DNA of 64,000 nt from Solenopsis invicta (GCF_016802725.1 NC_052678.1:6074001-6138000), one strand, 5' to 3'. Counted from the stretch's first letter, positions 12,085 to 27,000 are shown. Translations and numbers: made by a program. Notes: generated by a model not told the origin, from the letters alone.

Positions 12085-15000
12085 CTTGAATGTGTGAAAC
12101 TCAATACAGTCAAAACGTTTTACACAAGAAAAAAATCTATAAAAACTACTATTCTCATCGTAGTTTTGTAGTAGAATTATACCGTTGAAATTGTAATACT
12201 ACTTAATATTAACACATGTCCTTTTGTGAATATTTACGTTTCACATCTAAGTAAGCGCTATGGAAGTTTTACATAAATTTGCACAATTAATGTATTGCAC
12301 TATGTAAAATAATGCTTATCATTATAATTTAATTAACATACTCACCGTACGGTTTTGCAGAAAGTGGTACTGAAGAGGCAATAGATGATTGGATTAGCGG
12401 CAGAATTGAGCGATGACAGACTTTGTATGAAGGTGGCGACTGCGATATTCGTCTGAGTCTTTGGCACATGCCCATAAACTTGAAGGAGATCGAAGACTAT
12501 ATATGGACTCCAGCAAAGAATAAATACTGAAATGCAGAACCGCTTACATCGCGTGAGTACCGTAATTTATATCTCGCATGCATAGCGCTAATTAACCAGA
12601 TCTCGTAGAAATATTAGACCAAGAATATTAGGATAAAAATGTACAGCGTTTATCGTGATCGTGTATTTGGAAAATGGGAAAATTAAAGGTAAAGATCATG
12701 AATAATTAATACAGCAATTTCTAAATCGGAATAAATCATTCGTGCAATAAATCGATCTGGCAGAATGCAGCAATAATTGCAACGTCACTTTCAATGAGCG
12801 CGCTGCAAATAAAACATGATTATTCGCGCCGCTTTCAATTGAGAGTTATCGTTTCTATCTTAAACTGCGAGAGTATTACAGGAATTTTCACAAAGCGATA
12901 GCTCCAAGTTTGCGCCAATTCCATTTTAGATAACGAATCTAACGAACTTAAAATAACGAAACGCTCCATTTGTCTCTTTGGAGACAGGCTCTGTTTTATG
13001 TGACGGCTTCCGGTTTTAGAGATAGCACGTACTCGCCGATCCTTCCTATTTTTTTTTTGGTGCAAAGGAAAAGACTTATAAAACATACAATAAAATTTTG
13101 AAAAGATAAAAAAAAAGAAAGGAAACAATAAAGAAATGTATTTACTTGTACAGCACAGATTTCTACAATGACGAATATGTAATAGATACTTTAAATTCTA
13201 ATAAATAAATTTTATAATAGTCACACAAGAATTAGTATTCAAAAAACAGTATTTTAGAGAAAGATTACTAAATGAAATTCAAACATTCTGCCATTTCAGC
13301 AAACGATCAATAAAAAGTAATCCGCCCAATGTATTCATCTGCAAATGCTTTTTACATTTGCAATTATAGTGAATTGGAGTTATTTTTCATTCGATTCGTT
13401 TACTATGGCAGTAGAACATGCAAAAGCCTTGTAAAAGCTCAAATCTTCTCTAAATCTCCCTTTTCCTTTGAGAGCACCTTAGATTGATTTGCAACACCTT
13501 AACGAACTACGAATTCATTTCTGAATTCAAATCAAATAGACAACATTTGAATGTGACATCGAAACATTTGTTGGTATTGGTTATAATATTAACTATACAA
13601 GACAAGCGCGCTACGCGCGCGTTACAAGGTTTTTAATCATTTCTGGAAAAAGCCATGTAAAGAATATATCGAATGTACTGAAATTATTGTTGTCGCTTTT
13701 CCGCAATGCCGATTGGTTCTCTCGCTGCGCTAACTTTGTGAGCGGCTGTAATCGTGGAAATTGCGTATTTTGACTTTGTGTATTCAGAGATTAATAGTGT
13801 AATATTAAATTTCTAATTTGTGTGTGTGAAATGATATAATATAAAAAGTTCTGTAGCGCGCACCTGTTTTGTCTAGTATTACATAATTTTTCATACAAAT
13901 TAACTCCTCAATACACATAGTCAAAATATGCGATCTCCACGATGACAGTCGCTCGAAGTAAGCCCTGAATAAGAATCAATCAGCATCATAATTAAGTTTT
14001 ATTTTATAACAAAGTACCAATTTTAACATTTTTTTGAAGCTTATTATAATTGATTAACAAACTGACTAAATAAAAAATAAAATACGTTAATGTGATGTGA
14101 GATCGTATTTCGCGTTTTGTTAAAATTATATCAGTGTATCAATAAAATTTCTCGTCAGTACAGATATTTGATTTCAATTAATATTTATTTTTAATATAAT
14201 AGATACAACAAATTATAATAAAAAAAAAACAAAATGAAAAAGTACTAACAAAATATTTATTAAATATGAATATATATTTATTTAGTAGAAAAACCACTAA
14301 TTAAATTTAAGTTTTATTTTTTCTACAATAAATATTTATGTACTGTAAGATAAATATTTCATTACAAATATTCGAATAAATATTTATTAAAAGTAAAAGG
14401 AATTTTTTCTCTCAGCGTAAATATAAGAGGCATTGCGATTCGTCAGAGAAATAATTTTCGCATTTGATTGGGTACATGTGCAATTACGGGGTACGATTTG
14501 GTATCGGAGAGCGTTGCAATGTGCACTCTGACTTTTCGTCACGTTGTCGGTTCAGTGAGACCACGTCTCATTGGACTTAGCGTCTAACCGGCCGATCAGC
14601 TGGATTAACCACGATTTGTGAGCATGTCGCGGGTTGACAAAAGCACCCCAGAAAGTGCGTCTCCTTTAAGTGACTTGCTGCCTGCGACTATGGCTTGTAA
14701 GATACAAGTGTCGTATGAATCGTGATTAAAAAAGCTTGGTCGACGTTAGACGTGCGTTAAACGTGATTCCAGAGGTAGAACACATTTGCAACGAGCTCAC
14801 TATCGATCCCGTATCCTTCGCGTCCGAATTGCTAATTCGTTATTTCGTTAATCGCGTAATTTGCAATGTCTCTTGCAGGTGCCCCGAGATGTTTGCAGCG
14901 CCACAAAATGATATTTTTAATGCAGAATTTTTTTTTATTTTTATGTATTATTTTTTTTCTATTTTAATTTTTTATGATAAGTGCACTAGACATTGTGATT

Positions 15001-18000
15001 CGCCGAGAAAATAATTTTTGCGTTCGGTTGAACACATCTGAAATTATGAGATACGATTCGGTATCGGAGAGCGTTGCAATGTGCACTCTGACTTTTCGTC
15101 ACGTTGTCGGTTCAGTGAGACCACGTCTCATTGGACTTAGCGTCTAACCGGCCGATCAGCTGGATTAACCACGATTTGTGAGCATGTCGCGGGTTGACAA
15201 AAGCACCCCAGAAAGTGCGTCTCCTTTAAGTGACTTGCTGCCTGCGACTATGGCTTGTAAGATACAAGTGTCGTATGAATCGTGGTTAAAAAAGCTTAGT
15301 CGACGTTAGACGTGTGTTAAACGTGACACAAAAGGCAGAACTCATTCGCAACGAGCTCACTGTCGATCCCGTATCCACCGCGTCCAAATTGCTAAGTCGT
15401 TACTTCGCGAATTGCGTAACAAGCAATGTCTCTTACACGCGCCACAAAGTAGATGCTTGCATAAACATAGAATAATTTTTTAAAAAGAAAAATTTTTTGA
15501 TATTTTATGCATAATTCATTTTTTTCACCTTTTTGTGTACTGAAGGAAGAATTATTCAATTTTGATAAATATTTATTCAAATAGTAATGAAATATTTAAT
15601 AAATGTCAATATATATTTATTTAGTAGAAGAAGCACTAATTAACTTTAAATTTTATTTGTTCTATTACAATAAATATATATGCACTGTAATATTTTATTA
15701 GAAATATTTGAATAAATATTTATTAAAATGTAGGCATTTTTTCTCTCAACGTACTAAGTGTAAGAGACATAGCGATACGTCAAAAAAAAAATAAATTTTT
15801 TGTTTGAATGGGCACATGTGCAATTATGGGGTACGATTCGGTTTCGGAGATCGTTGCAATGTGCACTCTGACTTCTTGTCACGTTATCGGTTCAACAAGA
15901 TTATGTCTTACTGGACTTAGCGTCTAACCGGCCGATCAGCTGGATTAATCACGATTTGTGAGCATGTCGCGGGTTGACACAAGCACCCCAGAAAGTGCGT
16001 CTCCTTTAAGTGACTTGCTGCCTGCGACTATGGCTTGTAAGATACAAGTGTCGTATGAATCGTGATTAAAAAAGCTTAGTCGACGTTAGACGTGCGTTAA
16101 ACGTGATACCAAAGGCAGAACACATTCGCAACGAGCTCACTATCGATCCCGTATCCATCGCGTCCGAATTGCTAATTCGTTATTTCGTTAATCGCGTAAT
16201 TTGCAATGTCTCTTGCAGGTGTCCCGAGAAGATGTTTGCAGCGCTACAATATGATATTTTTAATGCAGAAATTTTTTTTATTTTTATGTATCATTTTTTT
16301 TCTATTTTAATTTTTTGTGATAAGTGCACTAGACATTGTGATTCGCCGAAAAAATAATTTTTGCGTTCGGTTGAACATATCTGAAATTATGAGGTACGAT
16401 TCGGTATCGGAGACCGTTGCAATGTGCACTCTGACTTTTCGTCACGTTGTCGGTTCAGTGAGACCACGTCTCATTGGACTTAGCGTCTAACCGGCCGATC
16501 AGCTGGATTAACCACGATTTGTGAGCATGTCGCGGGTTGACAAAAGCACCCCAGAAAGTGCGTCTCCTTTAAGTGACTTGCTGCCTGCGACTATGGCTTG
16601 TAAGATACAAGTGTCGTATGAATCGTGATTAAAAAAGCTTAGTCGACGTTAGACGTGCGTTAAACGTGATACCAAAGGCAGAACACATTCGCAACGAGCT
16701 CACTATCGATCCCGTATCCATCGCGTCCGAATTGCTAATTCGTTATTTCGTTAATCGCGTAATTTGCAATGTCTCTTGCAGGTGTCCCGAGAAGATGTTT
16801 TCAGCGCTACAATATGATATTTTTAATGCAGAAATTTTTTTTATTTTTATGTATCATTTTTTTTCTATTTTAATTTTTTGTGATAAGTGCACTAGACATT
16901 GTGATTCGCCGAAAAAATAATTTTTGCGTTCGGTTGAACATATCTGAAATTATGAGGTACGATTCGGTATCGGAGACCGTTGCAATGTGCACTCTGACTT
17001 TTCGTCACATTGTCGGTTCAGTGAGACCACGTCTCATTGGACTTAGCGTCTAACCGGCCGATCAGCTGGATTAACCACGATTTGTGAGCATGTCGCGGGT
17101 TGACAAAAGCACCCCAGAAAGTGCGTCTCCTTTAAGTGACTTGCTGCCTGCGACTATGGCTTGTAAGATACAAGTGTCGTATGAATCGTGGTTAAAAAAG
17201 CTTAGTCGACGTTAGATGTACGTTAAACGTGATACAAAAGGCAGAACGCATTCGCAACGACCTCACTATGGATCCCGTATCCTCCGCGTCCGAATTGCTA
17301 AGTCGTTATTTAGCGAATCGCATAACAAGCAATGGCTTTTGTACATGCCAAGCTAAAGTTGCTTTAGGTTCTTGGGTCGGTTTGTCAAACATGTATTAAA
17401 GAATGTTATTTGAAACTTTGTTGCAATAAAAAACCAAATGGAAGACTAGTAGTACTATAGATGAGAGACAATAATAAATTTTTCGATAATGCATTGTGGA
17501 GAATGATATAGTACAGTGTAATTATGTTCATTAAATTTGTTTATTGTGTTTGTTGCATATCATTTTATTTGATTTGGGCACACATATAAATTTGAGATTA
17601 TACTTTAGTCTTATATAAAGTTTTATATACTTTATTTATGTATTGTTGTATCACATACAATATATGTCATAATCATTTATCTAATTGTGAATACTTTTTT
17701 TTTATTTAAACTTTCGATGTATTATATTTTTATAGACTAGAAATATGAATTGCTGGTTACATTTCCAGATATTATACAGTTCAAATATTCGAGAGGGCAA
17801 ACTTTTATATTGATTAACGTGAAATTCTAAGGAAATAAGTAATTGATTTTAAAAATTATATTTAAAGTATTATTTATATTTCTCTTATTAAACATAATTT
17901 TATGTAATTTTTTTTTCTTTAAAATACACACACCTCTATGATAAATATTAAAAGATTTTAATTTGTTAAAATGCAATTTTATTCGATTTGTTAGTACTTA

Positions 18001-21000
18001 TATTATTAGTTGACATACAGCCAGAATAGATTTGGCTTTGATCAACGAATAGTAAGACCGATTTGGCTGGAAGAAAAAAAGTAATCCATTGAAGCTTCTA
18101 ATATTATATAATTTTATACAAAAAATACAAATTGAATATGACACTATTAACTTCGATACACATAGTCAAATCTTCGCGATAACATATAGCCGTTCACACA
18201 TTAAGGGCTGAATGAGAACCAATCAGCACATCGGAAAAGCGACAAATAAATTTTGAGAAATCGATTGTTGATGCATTTTTTCAGATAAGATATGTTTTGA
18301 ATAATAACATAAATTGGCAACTAAAATTAATTTAGAAACGGATTTTTTCTTTTTTCTCGTTTAAAGCTGAAAAACTAGAATTATTTTCGGTACAATTTGC
18401 TAGAGAAAAATTAATGTTAAATTTATTAGACAATTTTCTCGTGGAAATTAAGGTCGAAAGTTGTTAGGAAGTTTTATATTGATAGATGTTATTCGGGATG
18501 GGAAGGATAGCTTTTCTTCATTTTTCAATACAACTATGACCAAAAGAAGAGTTAAGAACTGCTTCTGTAACATCGATATTGGAAAACTACGAACAGGGAA
18601 AAGTCGTCAAACGTGAAAATAGGTGAACATCTGACGCACGATGAGATAACTTTTTTTTTTTTTTTTAAGCGAAGTAATTTCAAACGATTGTCGCGGCTAA
18701 TTTATTTCTCGTTTGTGAACTCTTCTCTTTTTCCAAAAGCATTGCTAATACATTAATGATCCGTAAATAAATACAGCAACAATTGATAATTATAAATTCC
18801 ATCAATGCGTATAATTTCGAAATGCTGTTAATTGTGGTTTAAAAAAACACTTTAAGAAGACAGTTTTGTATAATGACTGAAAGTTATTTGATAATTTGAA
18901 AAATAGGTTTACAATTGTTATAATAACAGAGTATAAAAACGATTTTCTCTGTAAACTTTTATGTATCCAATACAATACATAACACGAAAAATTTTTAATT
19001 TCTATTATTTTTCTTTAGTTTTTTTAATTTTTAGAAATAACCTGTCAACATAGTTTTATATTTTTTAAATTATGGATAAATAAAATTAGCAAAATAGGAG
19101 TTAATTACAATGCAGAATAATTCCATGAAAAATCTAAAAGCGTATTATTAGCAATGGAATTTAAAGAATTGAATAACTATTAAATTTATTAATGTATGAA
19201 ATTATTGCGTACCTGGAATTTTATAATAGCACATCCATTCAAAGCTGCTCTCGATGGAAAGTTTTTCAGTAGAAATATTTTATCGCGTATTCTCGCTTAT
19301 TGTTGTGATTTATTGAGTTAGAAACTGTGTCTGTGGTATTTTTTATCGTGTTACGGTCGATAATTTTACAACTAAAAAATTTGATTAAACGTGAATCGGA
19401 CGGCCTGTTCGATTTGTCATTCTCGATGAGTGCGCACAAATCTAATAACCGATCAGAACGTATAAATGTGTCGAAAGGAAGCAATGAATGATTGCATTGT
19501 GCATACGTCTCCCTCACAAATGATGAATAAACGTTATTTCGTGAGCGAGGACATTGTGCACGTGTAAAGGAGTTCTTGATTCGACATACTGATTTTAGTG
19601 ATGGCTCATTTTCGAAATGAGCAGTTAAAAGAAAGTTTATCTTGTTACTTTATTTTTATCATAAACTTTATACTTTAAGAAATTCCGGAGTACAACTAAT
19701 ATATAAACTAAAAACATATTATCTTTTAATAGCGAGCATAAAAATTTGATTAAAGATGCTCGTGCATTTCATTTTATGTATTTCGTTTAATGGTAAAATT
19801 TTTATTACTGTCAAGGCTATAGGGAAAAGCATTTTATATACTCGCGTAATAATAAAGAGATATTAAAACTATCACTTTTGGAGTAGTAAAGTAAAGATAA
19901 TTCTCCGGAATTATAAATTTTAAAAACGAGTTTTAATCCGAGAAATTTTAAGAAGATTAAAGTGTAGGAAGTTCGCACGCCCACCACATTTGATATTTTC
20001 AGAAATATGTCGATTTTATTTAATTTATAATTTCTTAAAATTACTTTACTATTTATAATATCATAATAATTCTTGATATAATTATTCAATGCTATTATTG
20101 CAGTAACAATATGATTAGAAGTAATGATTAATTTCGGTTTATAATAATAAGAAAATTAATTAACAGAAAGTTACGTGCATATATTAAATATAAGATTTTA
20201 TTTTTTTAAATAAAAGTATTATTTTGATGTATGGAAATGTATGGTTCTTTTATTTCGAAGCATAGAATACAAAGCGCATATAAAGAAAGCGCACCAATAA
20301 GCGCAATTGCAATACGATACATTATGCGCATAGTAATTTAATTTCAAATCACAAAACAAGAATACATTTATTGCACGCAAAATTCACACAGCCTGCGTAA
20401 CTTTCTTCGTTTCGCGTTTTTCCGCAGAAATCCTCTGATTTCGGAGAATACAATTCAAAGAGGAATTTCTCCAGTTTCTCTATTACCTCGGAACTCGTAT
20501 CCTCGTCAGCTAAAAAAAGAAATTCCGTCGTCGTCGATAGCAGCTAGCGAATCTGATTAGTGATTCTTCGTGCATATTCTGTAGATTTGAAGAAATGAGC
20601 ACATTTGCGTGGAAAAAGCTCGTTGATATTTTACGGTTATAACCGTGATTATTAAAATATTATTAATGTGGAATAAAAACAAATAATTATGATAGCTGCT
20701 TAAGGAGAAGACGACGAGATTTTAAGATAATAAGCCTCATAAAAAAATTGAATTTTGATGAATTTTGATGTGTATGTTTCAAAACTAAATGTGTATATTT
20801 CAAAACTAAAATGATCATAATTTGTTTCGGCGTAATACGCTATGATCAACTGAAATAATCCTCTTGCCCGAAATTTTATATGTTTCTACGAAATAACAGA
20901 GAGATTCGTCGTGCCGAAACTAACGACACTATAAAAACGTTATAGATACATTTATGAGAACGTTTATTGACCTCAAATACACATACATATACATACGCAT

Positions 21001-24000
21001 ACAAATATTTGCGCTCATAAAATATCTGTTGGATGTCTTCTAAAACGAGATTACTTAAAAAATTACTTTTTATGAAATTTTTATTTTTGACATTGACTCA
21101 ATATTAAATGTGCATTACTTAATTAATGAACTAATCAAATTAATTAAACTGAAGATGACTTTATTGTTTGTAAAATTAAGATTCCATATTTTTTGTCTAT
21201 ATTATATTAATTATATCTTAGGTTTAGCCCGATTTTTTCTCAGCATACCTATATACATATGTATGTATGTATACATGATCCCTTCTGTCTTTGATCCGTA
21301 TAAGGATATCGAGTAGCAGACATGCTTATCTCCTTGCTTATGTCCTGTACAAATAAAACGGTTCACCAATTTCGTATCAAAGACGTAAGAGGAGGTAGAT
21401 AGAAACTTATTACTTTTTACTGCCGCGAAATAGACGTCGCCGTCTTTCCGTTATTGTTGTCTACGAAAGTACTCGTATACGTCAAAGGAAAAAAAGAAAG
21501 ATTTGTACCTCAAAGCAGATATATCGTGGTTCGTTGGGATCTAAGAGCTTTCCTTATATCTATACGAACTGACGAAGGAATAACGGGTGATCGTAAAATC
21601 ATGCGCCAGACACTGAAATATAAACTTTACGGAGCCGAGGAAACTTATATAAATATTTGACTGAAAAGATTTTATCATAAATCTGAATCCGTTTTAAAAT
21701 GAATCTAAATTCAATGTAACAGAATTTAAAGCCGTTTTCAGCGGTATTATTATTTCTGCCGTTTGGTTTATCCGATTTTTTCGAATAAATTTAATTAAAT
21801 ATTTACTTATATGTATATCTCTAGTTAAAGAAAAACTCAAATAATTTAATTGAATTGTTTAACTAAATATTATCGCGGTTTAAAAACATTGTACATTTAT
21901 ATCCTTTCTATACGTAATTTATGTCTTACCGAATACTATGACGAAGGTCATTTTGACTGTCTTGATTTTCGCCTTGGGAATAAGACCCCTCGAAGACGCT
22001 CTCCGAGTATCTCTGGTAGGCCCTTGACGTAATGCTGATCCTTGCGACCATATTGTGACCACGATGACCGTGTAACAGCCTCCTATTATCACGGTGGGCG
22101 CTATAAAGAGACTGAAACTTACCAGGCTCATGTAGATCTTCCATTGAGTCGGGGTTAAATCGATCCAGCACTGCATCGTATCCTATAAAACGATCGTTTG
22201 CGATTAGATTAGGTTAATCCTGTGAGTGCAAAGCTTTCGAATTTCTATCTTTGAAAAATCTTTACGAAAACGAGAAAACGGTTGTACGTAACGTTGATGT
22301 TTTGTAGCAACATATATATTATTTTCTTTACAATGCTTTGAAGATACAGTATTCAAAAATGCAAGAACAGAGAGAACAAGAATTTCAAAGTTGATTTTAA
22401 CAAAAATATAAGGAAATGTCAGTAGTTTTTAAATCATTTCAATATCTGAGAAATATACGTGTACCTGTATTCGTCTCTCTTCGTACAGGAATATGATCGG
22501 CAAACTGAATAATGCTGACAACGCCCAAGCCGTAATCACCAACGCTCGAGCTCTCCACCCTGCGGTCAAAATTGATATTTGTTAGTTGATTTATATAAAC
22601 GAATTAAAAAGTTTAAATTACAATATTTTTATTTTGGAAAAATAATAAATAAAAGATATCATGTTAGCAAAAAGCAATTGTGCTCAACGAGCAAAAGCGG
22701 AATTTTTATTCAAATTTGTTTTTTTGACGTAAATATATATTTTTTTGGCGAAAAAGCAACGCGAGCGAGCGCAACTTTGAACGCGATGTATGAAAGAAGT
22801 ATAGCTATTTTCGTGAATGTCGAGTTTCACGTCAACCGGCGATTCGGAAAAACGGAAAGGAAACGCCATAACGAACGGTGCTCGTGACAGGTCGCGAAAC
22901 CGGTTTGAAAAATCGAGACAAAAATGTCTACGTTACTTTGCTGTAATAGGCTTAGAACCTAAAGCAGCAGTGCAGCATGATATGACTTGATTACAACATG
23001 CCGAATCATTTATTTAGCTTCCTGGAGCAACATAGGGAATGATATATACGCGGCAATTTTATATTACATCATGTTATCGTTATCTTCATGAGCGTCATTT
23101 ATTTTATCATTTTTAACCATATGTAATTAATGTCAGCAATTTTCTTGGCTTGACATCGGTGGCATATAAAAAGATGTTACATTATGATATATATTATCGG
23201 CGTGAGTATATATTATCCATTAATCCTGTTACTATAATTACGGTGTGCAATTGATAATTACAATTCGTTGGTAATTGGAAGAATGATCGCGTAGAAATCC
23301 ATAACGTGTTGGACGTAGACGTGGAGTTAAAGCAAATCTGGTTGATTTAATATTGTAATAGTTCCGTGTTGTAACCATGTTCTCTCGCGTCTCTTCGATA
23401 ATGCCATGGACGTTTTAATCTCTATTTAATGATATTGAGGTGTACGGTGTCATTAATGAGCTTAATTTTACTGTTACTTACTTTAAAAGCTCTAATCGGG
23501 ATCATAATTAAAACTTTCACGGATTAATACGGAACGTGTTTAAAAGCGTTCAAAGTAATTCTCACCCGTACGTACATTTTGTTAATTAAATGTTATCTTT
23601 GAAGTTATCCTATACATTTTTAATAACGCTCGCATAAAAGCGTAAGTATCGCGTTTTTACGATGCATCGTGATTAAAATTTTTATCCTAAACAAATTGGG
23701 TCTCTGTTTTCATTTCAATCGGACTATAATATTGGAGATCGGGCTAATGGTAAAGATACTCCCGTATTAATCCGCAGGTGATAGAGTATCGAGCGACGGT
23801 CGACGGTAGATTGGTAGTCCCGATTCAAACACCTACCAATTTCTGTAACTCTAGCTATCGACAAACCACAAATACATCCATATATATAGTAGAAGGTAGA
23901 AGATAAATTTTATTCCGGCGCGGAATACACGCACACATGCACACACATACACACCCGCAGCAACGTGAGATGCCTCCGCGTGATAGACGACCAGCAGAAA

Positions 24001-27000
24001 GATAAGAGAACCGGTGACACTTTCTTCTTTTTCTACATTCTTTATCTCGTTGCAAAAGGAAAAACTAATAAAAAAAAGAGAAGAAAACACGCGCAATTGA
24101 CGTCAATGCATACGATATTAATTCTGAAAGAAATAGCGTTGAAGATACGTCACAGATATTACGTTACAGATCATGGAATAATCTGATCATCAATATTGAT
24201 GGTATCGCTACCGGTATCATGGGACTAATATAATATATTCAAAGAAAGCCTCGGATGGTATCGATTTTTAGTTAGCAACTCGATGTTCCGGGAGTAGAGA
24301 CGCGTAGCGTCCGCTATACGGGAGCCAAAGCAATTTCTTGACGATAAATACGAGTAGAATAGAAAAATCCGAAGGACGTCAAAGTGATATAAAAGGCGAG
24401 AGTGGGTAGATTCCACTGTGCGGTGAACTGCACTCATTGTCAGTGGTGTTGGCTGGCTAATAGATATCGATAAATAATAATCTTTGACTTGCAACAACAC
24501 TCGAAACCGCATATCGGTCTATCGGAATTACGTGAACTTCATAAAAGATATTTCTATGAAAGAGAAAATGATTCTCTCTCTGGAAAATCTCGCGGACCAG
24601 ATAAAGGTGTTGAAAGAAGAAAAATAACATTATTTTAAACTCTCAGACCAGATGGATCCCGCTACATGCACTTGCAATTAGATCGACCGCGACGCGAAAA
24701 TACAGTGACCTATTTCATTTCTTTGTATTATAACTACGAAAGATTCGTATTTTTATTTATCATTATATATTGCTTTTATTTATCATTATATAGCTCTTCT
24801 TAATTTATGTAAATATCTGCTGTTTATGTATTTCTGCTTATGCTAATTTCTAGCCATCTGCGCCGAAAGTTTAAAATGACATAATCTTTCTTCCTTTAAT
24901 ACATTTTACAGTGATTTTTGTGAGATTCTCCAGAATAAATATTCTTTTTCGTAGAAGTCTCCTGTATGAAATTTACACAGTTTATTCCATTAAGCCCCAA
25001 GCATTGTTTTTCTCTCTTTACTTGTTATAATTAAAGATCTCCGCAGGGAAAAGCGAAGGTAGTCTTTTAATTTCTAGGTTCAACGTTATTCACGCTTCGA
25101 ATCATGCTATATATGCCACGGAGTTTCATCTAAATTGTATTAATCAGTTTATCTCACGACGGTGCTGCTCTTTGTAAAGGGATCCAACATTAAAGCCGTG
25201 ATCATGTATGCGCGCTAATGTACTCACAGCTGCCGGAGAAGTTCATCGGTCGAGTAATGGCATCGTATCTGTCAATTGATAGAGCCACTAGGACGTAGGT
25301 CGAGCTGTAGGTTACTACGGCCTGCATAAACCTTATCAGTTTGCAAGCTATGTTGCCCGCGTACCACACAACGGAGGTTTTCCAGATTATGTCCGTTAGC
25401 ACGGATATTAGGCCGACCAGTAGATCTGCAACAAGATACACGACGGCGAACTGTGATACACCGTTTGCGAATGGAGCATACTAATTATCAAGGTTATCAG
25501 TTAACGAAGCTTCCCTATCTCTGTGATATTCCTTTACATCCGAATGTGTATCCAAGAAATCTTAACATTTGAAGGTGTTCGTTAATATTTCGAAAAATCT
25601 TCTTTGGAATTAGATAGAAAATTAATAGAATTATATCTGCGTTCTGTATATTCTTTTTTTTTGTTACAAGAATTAATCATTAAACTCACCAAAATACATT
25701 TCGACATTCTGGTCAGGAAAGAGAGTAGAAACCTTAATAGTATAACGAATTTATATAAATCTTTACGTGAATTTCAAAATTTAATTTAATATTAAGTATG
25801 GAAGTATTTTTTGCCGATGGATATGTCGCTCTTAATTAACTCCGTGTGAAGGTATTTATGAAATAACATCTTTAATAGCGAAATAAACCTTTATATACGT
25901 GATCGGTTTATAACTCGTTACTTCACGTCGCATTACTTTGCATTTACGCATGGTTAAGTACTATTAATGCGGAATATAAAATAAGATCGAACGTTACGTA
26001 ATGAATTTGTAATTTGGTGTTTTGGTGTTTTTGTGTTGCGACATTTGCATTATAAATGTCGCATTAATAAGAAATTATTTCCAAGCAAGTAAATTTTTTC
26101 ATGAAGACATAATCAAGCCGCACGTGTTCCGTAACGTTTATATTGCGAAAGTTTTTTAAAGACTATCCGAGTAAAATATAAGAGTATGAAAACAAGTATA
26201 TATGACACATACAGAACGGATTTAAATTTATTTGTTTAAATATTATTATAATATCTATTTTGAAACAGATTTTTACTTGGGATGATTAGAGGGAATTCTT
26301 ACTTATCGGATTTATAAACAGATTTGAACTGTAATATTTCTGAAAGCTTGTCTTATGTTGTTTACGATATGCCACATAACAGAATTCTTAGTAACAACTT
26401 CGAAAGGTATATTATCAATGTTTTTTCAGAATTGTTATCGATCTGATCGTAAAACCCATCGAAAAAGAGAGTGTACAGCTTCAATTCTAGTTCTCTAAAT
26501 AAACCAGGCTCATTCCTCCCTACCCCTCACTACTTTTATTGCTCATATTTTATCGATAAAATAGAAATTCGATTCCGCACCCTCGCGACTCGATAACACC
26601 GGTTGTGATATTAATGTTGAAATTGGAAGCCCTGCAAGTTCTGGAATAATTGCTTCCAGCATAAAGGCATATGTGTGAAACGTGCCAGAAGCAAAATTAA
26701 AGCAGAAAACAATTTTTAGTTATTAGATACATGCAATACTAAACAATATATAGTTGTTACATATAAAGTACATTTAAAATGACCGATATTTTCTTATATG
26801 AAAAATGTAGATTTTCTTATTTACAATTTGAAACATTTTAATTTATTACGGGATAAATTGATAATTTTAATACGAACGTTGTAAATCTTTTGTTTACATT
26901 AATATGTAAAGTTTTTATAGTATTACAATGTGTCTTGAATAACCTGAGAAATATAATCTTTGTGTATTTATGGTAACATATTCACATTGTGTGATTCTAC

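Noticed and set aside
11883..12089. Plus-strand ORFs across 11,820-12,113, including a cysteine-rich frame
   Set aside because: They are shadows of the receptor's last exon on the minus strand, which has the right phase, acceptor and stop.
14620..17220. Array core as a known small RNA gene (spliceosomal, 7SK, SRP, RNase P or telomerase RNA)
   Set aside because: None of the conserved sequences of those RNAs that I could recall is present, and TTAGG-type telomere template repeats are absent.
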